This document shows, in pieces, positions 37,881 through 51,500 of a DNA stretch of 64,000 bases; position 1 is the stretch's first letter, and every line of letters starts with the position of its first letter. The position numbers and the translations under genes are program-made. The stretch comes from Bugulina stolonifera (Eukaryota > Bryozoa > Gymnolaemata > Cheilostomatida > Bugulidae): contig OW285188.1 in NCBI GenBank assembly GCA_935421135.1, forward strand, positions 10,644,733 to 10,708,732. The letters are read 5' to 3'. The notes under the pieces were generated by a model, which did not search any database, had not been told where the DNA came from, and worked only from the letters and a program-made list of their open reading frames with translations.

Positions 37881-39004
37881 GATTGAGGGAACAGTTAAAC
37901 AGACATGTAGCATATGTGGGAGAGTAAAAACGTCAAACTTATGGTTTGCTGTATTGCCCTTACAGACTACAGCAATGACGAATAGTCTTCGCGACCTATC
38001 TTTCAGGCACAGGTCAACCTGCTCAAGAATTCTCCGTCCAACTTTCAGGGTCGAGAACACACCGGCCTGGCGCGGTATTTTGGATTATTCTTGTTTGCGA
38101 CCCAGCTCGGTCCACGAAATCGTGAAGACACTAAAACGGTTTCTCCTGTGGCCAAAACTGAGTTGAGAAGATAACTCTATTGTTATAACATCAACATTCT
38201 GTATAAATGTACCGGATGTAGCGTGCAAAATGTTTTCTAGCGTGTCCAAAGTTTTTTCTTTCCCCACATTTCATCATGCTCATTCCCATTGTGTTGGTAA
38301 TTCTATGTAGGCCTACATGTACATGCGACAGTCATAGAGTAACACTTCAGTTTGAATTGTGATCTGCTAAATTTTGGATGGGTGTGCAACTATTCATGCG
38401 AATAGTGCACTTACCTTTGCTTCTGCTTCAAAGTTTGCTTTTCTATAAACTATTAATTAATTAAATTTTAAATTTAATTAATATTAGTTTAATAATTAGA
38501 GTATTTCTACTAGTACTTTTACTTTATTTTTTGCACAGTTTTAAACTGAGTTTGATTAATCAATGAGCAACAGTAATAGGGTTTAGTTATTTTATTTGTT
38601 AATATTTTGTTCTATTCTATTGGATTATCATTTAGGGTTTCTAACCCATTTTTACAAAATGACAATTTTATCATTTTTTTTACATGGATGGATAGAGTAA
38701 CTTCTCAGCATCATTCTAATATATAATTTATGTATCTGCTATCAAAAGTTTCCAAGTTATAAGGATTTAAAGAAGAGCTGTATTGCCTGCCCAGAGGTGG
38801 GGAAAACCGTACTTGGCTTAGTGTTGACAATAATTCCTACGGCGTCATGTCATGCGGTATGTTATTTACTAAGAGCTACTATACTTGCCAGCTATTGGCT
38901 ACTTAGCAGTGCAGCAGAGCCATAATGCCAAGTAATGTACATGTACTTCACTACTAACTTGTATAATGTATTGTACATAATATAGTAGTTTCATACCAGC
39001 CTAC

Positions 39005-39095
39005 CAGTGCATAGTGATGCAGCCTACTAGTAATAGTAATGCAGCCTACTAGTAATAGTAATGCAGCCTACTAATGATAATAATACAGCCCAACA
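39005..39095. repeat. Short tandem repeat, about 24-bp unit
   Basis: Three to four units of GATGCAGCCTACTAGTAATA-like sequence, slowly diverging to the right. Confidence 0.75.
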
Positions 39096-39811
39096 CAGAA
39101 ACAATTATATGGGGAATTAGGTATTACAAGATCAAGACTCATAAAATTGAACTTGTACTTTCATGTTTTAGAACACAAACAGAGCAAATACATGAAGAGA
39201 GCGAGAGACACACGCAATGTAGATAATGGCTGGCAAAGTACACCATTACCCTTTAGCCAGCTGGCTTACATTTAGAACAGAAGACAGAAAAGAAATGCGA
39301 TTAATTAGTCAAACAATTGAAATCGTATTATACCTTATGATCTGTATAAAATATATATGTTTTTCATGCTTGCTACATAGTCATACATGTCACTATCGGC
39401 TTTGACCAGGAGGCAAACATTCTGACATAAAATGCTGCATCACCAGAACACAATAATCCTAATATCATATTATATATTCTATGCTGTACTATGCCTAAGT
39501 GTAGTCATAAACATGTTAAATCATACATAGAACTATAGAGCTGGAGAATATTACTTTTAATTACAACTATTTCTATTACGGATCTAAATTATCATACATG
39601 TATATGCAATTATTATTATTATATTATATACATTTACATGTATATACTCAATACTGTGAGGTAGGACTGTTCCCTAATATGTAATGTTAGATGTGTGTTA
39701 CTTAAATATTCAAGAGTTCAAATGTAGAATCCAATCTAAACAAGGATCAAGAACATAAATAACATTGTCATGCAGCTCATTATATAATATTGCATGTAAA
39801 ACACTTTCATA

Positions 39812-40005
39812 ATGCAATACTTGTTAGAATCAGTGTACAAGTAGAACAAAATATGATCTAATAGCTTGCAACTAAGCATGTGAGAAGATAACTCTATGCA
39901 ATACTTGCTAGAATCAGTGTAGTACAAGTAAAACATAGTATGCATGTACATGTATTATGATACATTGCAGTTTACAACTAAGCATAATATGAGAAGATAA
40001 CTCTA
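39812..40005. repeat. Diverged tandem duplication of about 100 bp
   Basis: Two units each begin GCAATACTTG(T/C)TAGAATCA and end GAGAAGATAACTCTAT, at 39812-39896 and 39898-40000. The second unit carries an insertion rich in ACATGTA. The end word GAAGATAACTCTAT also occurs near 38165, so it may be part of a dispersed repeat. Confidence 0.7.
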
Positions 40006-40489
40006 TCCAAGAAATCACGTGTGCTCGCTGCTGATTGGCTATATTGTCCAACGCGGCCATTTCATTGGATACAAAAATAAAAATGGTTGAGAATGATTTT
40101 TCATACAGCTTGGTTTTAATCTTTTTATTTTGAAAGATTTAAAAGCCATCCACTACAATAGAGTATATAATATAGGTAATTAGATATTTTTGCACATGAT
40201 TAGATGTAAATTAAAACTTTTCTCATAGTTTAACATGGTTTTAACACCACATGAAAATCATGATTTTTAGAGATGCTCCAGTGGCCTATCCTGCATAGTG
40301 ATTGGTTAATTGACACTGGGAATGTAGCCTGTGGTCTGTGATCAATCTATACTACTTTATTTGGTGGTGATAGACTTAATAGATTTAAAGTTATTAAACT
40401 TTTTCACAAGCATGAGTGTGCGGAGAGTGTGCGGACTAAGGCTGTACATAAATAACACAGTTGTGCGAACGCGAATTTAGTCACGTGAT

Positions 40490-40760
40490 ATTCTTACGAT
40501 TTGAATACCTATATCATTATTATAATTATTATAATAATTATTATTTATTTAGTAACATAATAATTATTATTATAAATAATCATATTTATATTATTTATAA
40601 TAATATAAATATGATTATAATTATAATAATTATTATTATTTTATTTTTAATTTAATTATTTCTGTTGAATTGCATTATGATTATTATAATTACATTATTT
40701 CATCTATTTAATGTAATATATTATATTAATTAATTATTATTTTAGTATAGTCACATTAAC
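40490..40760. repeat. AT-only block of TAATTATTA words
   Basis: About 270 bp consist almost only of A and T, in self-complementary TAATTATTA and ATAATTATTA words that could fold in many ways. There is no gene in it. Confidence 0.7.
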
Positions 40761-42501
40761 ATTAGATTATTGTACTACTTGTAGGCCTATATTTTCCCTA
40801 GCACGATAACATAAGATAATTGATGGTAAATTGTTATAGTTATAGTACTTAATCAATATTATAATCATAGTGATAGTTAGAGTAGCACATAATTTTAGTT
40901 GAAAACAAATAAAAGTTCAATTTCAAATTTGTATTTAACTTCGAATTAAATGGAAGAGACATAAGTAACCTTATAGGCTTATTTCCATAACATTTTAAAA
41001 ATTGTTACTAATTCTATTGTGCTGTCAGATTCAGATTGAATAAATCACCAATAAACAACTTCATGAATTTGAATTAAAAATGCTAGATCCGAGCTCCGAT
41101 GTCTATATTCACAGACTCATGTAACGAATAACAACTCTACCAAATAAAGGTTGTCATTACACTCCATATCCGGCTTAAAATTTAGACATAGCTTACCTTC
41201 CTGTTGCTGTCATAGCTATCAAATCAGTAGCTTACTGCTTATACTTACTTATACTTATAGATACAATGTTGTTATAACGTTACAAGGATTGCCAATTGCC
41301 TGGAATATTGCATCAGTTAGCTCCAGTCTCCTCCTGAACTAACAATATGAGCCCAATGGCTCCTACATTTGTTAGTTATTCACGTAGTCTGCTGCAAACG
41401 CTACTGCCAAGCCACTTCTGCTTATAATTACCACAGTCAGCTACCAACAGCAATACAATACAGATGTAATAATTGATGACATATATTTGTACTTGCACAC
41501 ACTGCTGATTAGGCCTACATGATCACTTTGAATACAACAAGTGGTCACAATAATGGGCCTTGGCCAAAAATGGAAAAGATGAGTGGGCAGCAGTTGCAGT
41601 TGCCTTATTTACCCAAGGCAAAGGATAAAAATACCAACTAATTATAATTATGTACCTGCATGACATATGGTGGAAATGTGTGCACAAAAACCGGTAAGCT
41701 AACTGAAACTGGCGGCCCCATTGGTGGCGGAAAAACAAATGGTAGAAATCCCACCGTTAGTAGTGGATGTGCTAAAAACAGCATCATAGAGGCTGGCAAC
41801 TAAATTACTATTAGTATGCGACTACATAAGTCCCTATTTACACTGGTTAACTGCTGGTCACCAATAGCTACAAAGTGGGCAATGATTCACTTCTCTAAAC
41901 TAGGTGAAAATTCACCACAATTGCAATTAAACCAATAATATTACCAGTTTTATCTTCTACTATTTATCTCAGGTAAGAAAGTAATGATTTAAAGAAATCT
42001 GCATTTTCTGTATCTATTTTTGGAGTTAGAAATGGCAAAGTACATGTAACTAATAAAGCACAGGAGCATTATGACGTTGGATGTCCTTCCTAGGTAGCCT
42101 GCACAAACAATTTTCCCTATTAACTACAAAATGCTGTACCTAATGGCAGTCGAATCCTCCTTGACTCTTATGTTGCTTTCTGTGACTGGCTTCTATTAGC
42201 GAATGTTAATATGGCCACGTTGCCATTGGACACATAATTAAACTGGGAATCCCAATGTTAGATTGTGTGGGTAGATAATTGAGTATGACAATAATAAGAC
42301 TTGCTTTTCTTTTTCTACTGTTGATCCAAATCAAAATCCATATTATTCAGACTAGTAGGATGGGTCGTTGTTTATTTCAGTAGAGCCAATACAATTCATA
42401 ATCTACAATAGTGTTCATTCTGACTCTAAGCGTATAATGTTGTGTTTCTATGTATCAGGTCTATAGGGGCATCGTGGATTTGTAAAAATTTGTTTACAAC
42501 C

Positions 42502-45500
42502 ATGGTGACTCCAGTACCAGATCGCATGGATTTTCCCAAAGCCGAGGAAGAAATTCTAGCATATTGGGAATCCATAAATGCATTTCAAGAAAGTCTGAAA
42601 AAGGCGGAAGGTAAACCTCGGTGAGTCATTTCATAGCTTTTGCTGTTACAAGAGGTTTTCTTTTTACATGAAGCAAGCTATCTGATATCTGTGTCATACA
42701 ACAGTGTGTTCTTGCTTAGTTCAGTAATGAGGGAATAATAGGCCTACCATGAAAACTATTTTTTGTGAAATTTCTTCAATTACATGATGCATTGTTACCG
42801 GGTAAGATCAAACGGTAACGGAGTAACAACATTTCACTTTGAACTGTTCTACAGGGAAAGCTAATAGTCCGGGACATCTAGTTTTCCATCCATTGGCAAG
42901 AGCACATTTGATATACTAGTGCTATATCCCAAACTTTTCTATGAACTAAGTATATTAGCTGGGTTGAACTCATAAGTGGTTGGTAACGGAGTAACACAAA
43001 ATTAGCATGTAAATTCATGTACTTTCTTTAAAGTGCCATAACTATCGGTTGCTCAATGGAATTCCAGTCAAATAAAATTTGATAATATGGAGAGATATGT
43101 AGGCTTTAACATAAAATCATTGGCATATTTGTAGTTTAAACCACTACCTGATCAAAAATTAAAAACTAGCAGCATATCTGGTAACGGAGTAACAGGTAAC
43201 GGAGTAACGAAAATGTACACGCATCTTATATGCAGTGTACGGCCTGATAAACACCAAGTATTTTGTTAGGATGTTTTACAATACATTTTGTGTCAAACAA
43301 AGAGGCCAAATATTAAGAAACAAGGCTAAGAAACATAAAAAAAGTGTTCAAAAATGCCGTTCTGAATATGCTGTGTAAACAGATTGAATTTTTGTAATGT
43401 TTTCCAGAATAAATGATCTAAGACTGGCATTGGCTGGTAAAATTTGTGGCTTTATGTTCAGGATAAATTTGAAGTGTACTGGAGTAGTTTCTTAGGTCCA
43501 TCTTCACTGGGTTTTCCCTGCTCGACCCATAAATCTATCTAATCATGCAGCTCAAACCCTTTTCTAGTTTTGAAATTTCACCTATGTTGATATTGTCCTC
43601 ATAAGCTACACATACCAAATCTCTAACGCTGTAGGCATGATTTTCTGTGTTTTGTTCTGGTACCGTGGTGCCTGACTCGGAAACTGTACAGTTATTAGGC
43701 AGCTCAATGGTTTGGTAATCCTGAACCTCAGATGTCATGAACACTGCTATCACTCCTCGGCGCACTGCACAAATATGGTGAAGATAGTGTGTTCCTGGAC
43801 ATTCAGGGTGATTGCTTGTTCATTTATCTCGGCTTGTGATACCCAGACCATGGTTATAGCTGGGAGCTTCTTCTTAGCAACTTGGTAGTAATCCTCTGGA
43901 GTTCTCACCACACACTTTCTCGATTTCACAGCCATAATTACTTTTCTCTTGATGGTCCCACCAATACCATCGACAGCTCCTGTACCATAGGAAGTGGCCA
44001 AAAATTCCCAAGACACATCATCATACCTGTCTTTCAATGAGGTTAAAACACAAAACATATATCGCTGCTTGAAATGCCGAGCTGCTCCATCTGACCATTA
44101 TTGCATTGACTTGAACACCCCCGTATGTTTTTTAACAAGATCTTCCAAGAGTTTTTGAATCATTGTTGCTGCACTGTACTTGGTATGATCAGTGCAATAG
44201 AATAGTACGCCATATGCGCAAGTCCCTGCAGCTGTCCAGCAATGTATTTGGAAGTCAGATTAGCTGTTTTTGACCTTGCTACTACCGAGCGGTAACGGGG
44301 TAACTAACTTCCCCAAGGTCTGTACCAGCAACCTAAGCATACGACGAGGCTGAAACTTTCTCAGAATGCCATCTAGCAGCTGAGGAGATATTATTGCTAC
44401 ATGAAAAATTTTTAAATGCTTCCAGTGGCTGATGCACTGAACTTTTTGTACTATTTCGGTAACGGAGTAACATAATAAAATTCAATGGAGAGGCAGATTC
44501 AAGCACACATTTTGACAAAACCCTATATATGATCGGGCAAAAAACTAATGGATAGTTAGAGACATGCATGACAAGTTCTTCTAAAGCAATAATTTTTAAT
44601 CAAAACTCATTTTAGCCTTGTAGGACAGTTGTTGAAAATATGTAGTTTTTGGAGTCTACGGGAAACATGAAACTCAAGTTGGTAGGTTAAATTCAACTGG
44701 TCATCCTACACACAGTTTTTCACCTGGGCAGACAAATCACACATCATTAGGACCTTGAGAGCGAGCTCTTTCCAATGGTATTCCTCAAATAAGGCATATT
44801 ACAGTTTGAAAATTTAACCTAGATGCTAACTTTCGCTTGATCTTACCCTACCAGTTTAAAACAAAATTGTAACTTTTTTCATGCCATGAAGCAACAAAAT
44901 TGACTGCTAGGTTTCCTGTTTCTACATTTGTTAATAATACAGAAATGAATAGTAGTTTCACTAAAAAGTTTTCGTTAAGCAGAAATGTTTTACTTTTCAA
45001 TTTTATGCACAGTGTATACTGTTATACACCAATACTTTGGTAGATACTCATTCTATGATGGTCCTCCATTTGCCACTGGACTACCTCACTATGGTCACAT
45101 ATTAGCTGGTACAATCAAAGATACAATTACCCGATGGGCAGCTATGAATGGTTATTACGTTGAGCGGAGATTCGGTTGGGATTGTCATGGGCTTCCTGTG
45201 GTACGTTTATTCATTATCTACTACTTATGTCTCTATCTAAGGTTAGCTAGATGGTAGGTGTTTGTGTCATGTAATGTTATTGGCTATGCAATGTCATGCA
45301 CACATTTCATCTTATTCTATTGACAGCGTAACCATAGCGTATTCTATTATAGCAGCACTATTATACATCAGTCCTATATCACTCTGTAGGAGTATGAAAT
45401 AGACAAGCTGCTAGGCATCAAGAGTCCTGAAGATGTGAAGAAGATCGGAATAGATGAATATAACAAACAGTGTAGAGCTATTGTCATGAGATACTCTAAA

Positions 45501-48500
45501 GATTGGGAGGTTGGCTTATATTGTTGCATTTAACTGTAGATATATGTTTACATGTTTTAGAAATACTTAACCTTCCAAATAGAATGTTGATAAGCATTAA
45601 TGTTGTTTTACTGTTTTGTTATAGTCGTTAATGTAGCGTAAATCTTGCTAATAAAGATTTTTTCCATTCCTAGATTTCTTATAATTTTTGTTATAGAATA
45701 TTGTAACAAGGATGGGCAGGTGGATAGATTTCCAGAATGACTATAAGACCATGTATCCTTGGTTCATGGAGTCCGTATGGTGGGTGTTCAAGCAGCTCTT
45801 TGAGCAGGGTATGGTCTACAAAGGCTTCAAGGTGATTTTCTCTTTTCATGAGTCGTTCATAGATATGCAATTGCATATGCATTAATTATCAGACTAATAG
45901 GCTGTTGTTGAATCTACCTGCCGTAAAGGTGTTTCATGCTGCACATGTGTAAATGAAACAACATTAATATAGAAATACTTGAACTTCAATTTATGGAATA
46001 GTTTAGTGGAATGTGTTGACTATGTTTTTACCCCTGTTGTTTACTTAAGGCCTAATTTATATAAGATACATTTCACTATTTGCTCTCTGGCACTTTTTAC
46101 AAAGGGTTTGCATCAACTTGTGTCCTCTTACAAGCTAATCTGTGGTGTAGGTGATGCCTTACTCTACTGGCTGTCGTACCCCACTCTCTAACTTTGAGGC
46201 TGGTCAGAACTACAAGGACGTAAATGATCCAGCCGTTATAGTCTCATTTCCTGTGGTCAACAATGTAGCAGAGACGGGTGCCAGCTTCCTTGCATGGACC
46301 ACCACCCCTTGGACGCTCCCTAGTAACTTGGCATTATGCGTTAATCCTACTGAACAATATGTCAAAGTAAAGGGTAAGGATATACATATTATATTATACA
46401 TTATACTTGTATAACAGTGTGTGAGATGTTTTCTCGTCTGATCCTGTATGTTATGGCCTTTGGTTCTCTATCAGAATAAAGTGACATTGGGGTTTGCTGC
46501 CTGGACTGCAGTTATTTCTAGTATATGATAATTATAATACATGTATAGTTCAGCATCACTCTGGTAATATTGCAGATGTGAAAAGAGAGGAAGAATTCAT
46601 TTTGATGGAGAAGAGGCTATGTGCTCTCTATAAATCAGACAAGGAATATACAGTGCTTAAAAGGTGACTACAATCGGTGGTTTACTTCAGAAGTTAAATG
46701 TAGAACACAACATTGCTTCAAGTTTATTCTATCGATGTACTGTTCCTCATACATGTACGTATAATATACATGATATCACGTGATACCCTGGTATGTAGGT
46801 ACACAGGTGCAGATCTCAAGGGTATCCGATATAAGCCGCTATTCACCTACTTCCAGCACAGAGGTGATACTGGAGCCTTCCAAGTACTGCTAGATAACTA
46901 TGTTACTGATGGTAGTGGTACGGGTATTGTACATCAGTCTCCGTACTTTGGAGAGGTAAATGTTTTTACATGGTCATTATCAAAGTTTTGGTATTCAACT
47001 AGGTATGAGTTACATTAGCAAACAAATGTGCTAGTTTATACTCATAAGCGCATTAGCTGAATAGTATATCATGCCACTGTTTCTTACCATCTTATTCAAG
47101 CTAAATTTGACAAAATATTCCTACAAACGAATGCTTCAGTGCAGTCTGGCTATAGTATATGTAATGTACTGGTAAATGCTGTCAACTAAGTGTATAACAG
47201 TTTTCCAAGCTGATATGTCAACGTTGACTGGTCTTCAGAATACTGTACTCTACATGTTTAATAGTGAACTTATTCCGTGTTGCTGTTAAATTTGTGACAT
47301 TACTCTCTAGGATGATCACCGAGTGTGCCTAGCCAACGGTGTTATTACTAAGGACGGGGAGATGGTATGTCCTGTGGATGAAAGTGGACGGTTCATGGAG
47401 CCAGTTCATGACTTTGCTGGTCAGTATGTGAAGGATGCGGATAAGGCAATCATCAGGACGTTGAAAGAGCGAGGCAGACTAGTTGACCATCAAACCATGA
47501 AACATAGCTACCCATTCTGTTGGAGGTATATACCATGAAATGTGGTGTTGTCTGTGTGCTATAAAGTAATGTTCTGGTCTCAATACTGTTTGGATGATAT
47601 CATACATCTACATGTATAAAAACTATAAGTAAGAACACAGAACACCTCCAAGTTAACAAGTATCATTATGGGTTGTTCAGCGTTTTTCACTCTTAAGTAA
47701 AGGTCTGATGTATTGTTGGAGCATCGTCATCACTAGGCTGACCATCATTACTAGGCTGACCATCATTACTAGGCTGACTGTCATGCACATAAATTGTAGG
47801 TCGGACACACCTCTTCTATACAAAGCTGTACCCAGCTGGTTCGTCACTGTAGAGACAATAGTGGACCAGTTACTCGAAAACAACTCCAAAACCTACTGGT
47901 ATGTCATACCCTACCTATCCTCTCAATGTACATGTATGTTGGGGAAGTCTGCTATAGTCTACTTTGTGTTGTACAGACTATATTCTAATACCGTTACTCC
48001 CATTTAGTTAGTCACAAAGATGGAAATTAATTCTCTCATGTAGCTCAAGTGGTTGGATCAAGCTACTGATTTGATAACATAATAACGTGATTACAAATAT
48101 AAAAATAGCTTTCCATTTTTTTCTCATACTTGGCTAGGTTGTTGTACAACGTACATGTAAATCTTCCAGAACTAGAATGTGGCATTTATTTATATAGATA
48201 CTGCTGCATGACACATGCTGATGTATGCACTACTGTCTAACACATGTTGATGTATATACACTACTGTCTAACACATGTTGATGTATATACACTACTGTTT
48301 AACACATGTTGATGTGTACACTACTGCGTGTTCAGGGTGCCAGATTTTGTCAAAGAGAAGAGGTTTGCCAACTGGCTGAGAGGAGCGAGAGACTGGGCAG
48401 TGAGTAGGAACAGGTACTGGGGGACTCCACTCCCTCTCTGGATCAGCGACGATGGAGAGGAGATCGTCTGTATTAGTTCTATAGCTGAGTTGGAGAGACT

Positions 48501-51500
48501 CTCTGGGCAGACTATCAGTGATATACACAGAGAATCGTAAGTCATCTCCACTTTCTATTCATGCTTTATCATAGTTATACACTTATCTAGTGGAAGCACT
48601 GCACACGAGAGAGAGGTACACTGCCTTATGTTTGGAAGTGCTACTCTCATAGCTATGGAGTAACCCCATGTCTACTCCATGCCATGTCTTCCTTCAGGCT
48701 ATGCTGGTGATCTTCTATAATATACATGTTTTACAGTATTTCATTGTGTAGGATCAAAAACTTATAATTTCAGAAAAGAGTTGTTTTCATGTTACCCGCT
48801 GCTCAGATTTCATTCCACCATTATATCCATGTGTGTACAATTAACAGTGTGGACAGTATAACTATCCCATCGGCACAAGGGAAAGGAGTACTACGAAGAA
48901 CTACTGAGGTGTTTGACTGTTGGTTTGAGTCTGGCAGCATGCCCTACGCACAGCAGCACTATCCGTTTGAGAGAAAACGGGAGTTTGAAGAAAGGTTTGA
49001 TATATTCCGTCAGACATATTTATTGCTTACACTGACTGTGACTATTTAGTGCGAGTCTGTACAGCACTGCTGTAAGGTCCTTTCTATTGTTATTAGATGA
49101 TTGATTGATTTGGATAAGTTGGTCTTTTGTTAATGAACTAATGTGTTTAGTATAATGGCATTGCAGTATTCATTTATGTCACCTTTGGCATTTATTTGTA
49201 CATTGTAGCACAATGTTTATATTATGTATCCTGTAATGTACATGTGTTTACTGTGGGTAATTATCATGAGGATAACTGCTACAGGTTATTAATAATTTGT
49301 GTACAAATAACTACACACTACCATGTACAAAATAATGTAGATTGTAGTGTGTATATCAATGGTACACTGTAACATATTGGTGTACCTTGTAGTTTTCCAG
49401 CTGACTTCATTGCTGAGGGAATAGATCAGACAAGAGGATGGTTCTATACTCTACTTGTTCTCTCTACCGCTCTGTTTGGTAAACCTCCGTTCAAGAACCT
49501 TATCTGTAATGGGCTGGTTCTAGCTAGGTAATACCATATACCTACATCAATCACTATAATTATAATATAATGTAATCACAATGTAACAGGCATGTAGATG
49601 TACAAAATATGCAAATACTTGACTTATAGTATACCCTGCGTCGGTATGTAGCTATGTGGATTAGAAACCATAATTCATATAAATCAGCTTTGTGTATAAG
49701 CAAGTTCGTAACATAATAAAATAATGGCCTTCTGGTGCAAAAGAATTGCACACGTTTTTATACCAATTCATAATTTCCAATAAATACCATGACTTGTTCA
49801 CCCTCCACACTCTCCTACAGTGATGGGTCTAAGATGAGCAAGAGAAAGAAGAACTATCCAGAGCCCACCCTCATCATAGACAAGTTTGGTGCTGACGCTG
49901 TCAGGTGAATATAATACATGCACTTGTATATACAGCATTTAGTCATGTTATACTCCCAACTTCTCTATAATCCTTTTGGGAACAATAGACAGAATGAACA
50001 ATATTGTTTGCTCTAATTTTTGATAATGTTTGTAAGGTATCAAATAATAATATCAGGATTATTGATTGTTGAGTTAGTTACTCCTTCCTCATTGGGTTTG
50101 AATAGCTTGTTACACGTACTATAATAATGAGAGTTGCTGCACTGCTGGTTATTTTAGTACAATCTGTTATTACATTGAAACTCATAGCTGTAAGGAGAAT
50201 GGAGCCATGGGTACTGTCATGCACCTTTTTGGTTAATTGGTTTACATTCACCTTCGGAGGTCTAGATCCAACTAAAAGTTCTAGTTGCATCTAGACCTTT
50301 GAAACTGAATGCAGCTCTTTAGGTAACTGATGACTCCATCCACTAACTCCATATTCACTCACTGTATACCATATCCATGTAGACTCTATCTCATCAACTC
50401 CCCAGCTGTGAGAGGTGATGGACTGAGGTTTAAAGAGGAAGGAGTACGTGATGTACTAAAGGATGTGTTCTTACCCTGGTTCAATGCATACAGATATCTA
50501 GTACAGAACATAGAGAGACTACACAGGGTATGTAATGTAACATAAGGTGATATGATGCCTTTCCATGGCTTATTCTATCCTTCATAGCCTCACCACTTAC
50601 TGCTTAGCAGTTCTTGGAGTTGTCTTTAGTGTATTTCTAATCACTGGAATACACTGAAGGCAGAAATAGACTGTACTCTTTAGTTTAATTAGGTTGAAAA
50701 CAGAATAAAGTATATTTATAATCGCAGACAAGTGTGCAGTCTATCCGAGTTGTCTTCCCAATTAGTTAGAGAAATATTAGTGAGAAAGAGAGGAAAACTA
50801 CAAAATCATAAGTAGTTCTAGAGTCTAGACACATTTTGTTTATTTGTTTCCTACTATTTCAATAATAGTCTGAAGACAAAATAAATTCATTTTTCCCTGC
50901 CAATAATAATAGAATTGTTGTCGAAATATTAGGAAACATTATAAATAAAATGCATATAGAGCTACTTTAACTGACTTGTAACTAAATGATTTCCAAATAT
51001 TACAAATGTGTGTGCATGTTACATTATACCATGTGCCCATCTATATAATATAGGAAGAGGGTGTTGAGCTAAAACATGACGAGAAGAGTTGGCAGCTGAC
51101 CGACGAGTATAACTACATGGACAGGTGGATACTCAGCTTCACCCAGAGTCTTATCAAGTTTGTCAGGGTAGAGATGGCAGGTGAGACATAATAACAAGCA
51201 CCTGTTTAAAGTTGCCATGGGTGAGACTAGCAAACACCTGTATCTGCTGGGTGACAGAACTGTCCTGTTGTATCATAGCTTAGGGACTTGACTCTGCTGT
51301 GTTATACTTTAGCATATACATTGTACACTTTTTATGTTGTTATGATTGTTATACTGTAGCATGCACACTGTGCACTGTTATGTTATACTGTAGCATACTG
51401 ACTCTACACTGTTTTGTTGTTCTGTTATGCTGTAGCATACCGACTCTACACTGTTTTGTTTTTATGTTATGCTGTAGCATACAGAATCTACACTGTTATG

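Larger units (their letters stand above)
37881..42501. other. Intergenic region between divergent F-box/UBC gene and IARS1
   Basis: The first 300 bp next to the F-box/UBC gene are richer in CpG and probably hold its promoter. Long antiparallel open frames there (37663-38267) are unlike any family I know. The rest is AT-rich with local repeats, listed separately. I find no further gene; the short frames around 41150-41740 look random. Confidence 0.5.

Noticed and set aside
37663..38267. Antiparallel open frames next to the first exon of the F-box/UBC gene
   Set aside because: The plus frame is the shadow of exon 1 and its 5' flank. Neither frame has family similarity, and the CpG-rich composition lowers the stop-codon frequency.
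47677..47889. Repetitive minus-strand frame ([12 protein letters not shown])
   Set aside because: It is antisense to IARS1 exon 9 and the 18-bp tandem repeat before it.
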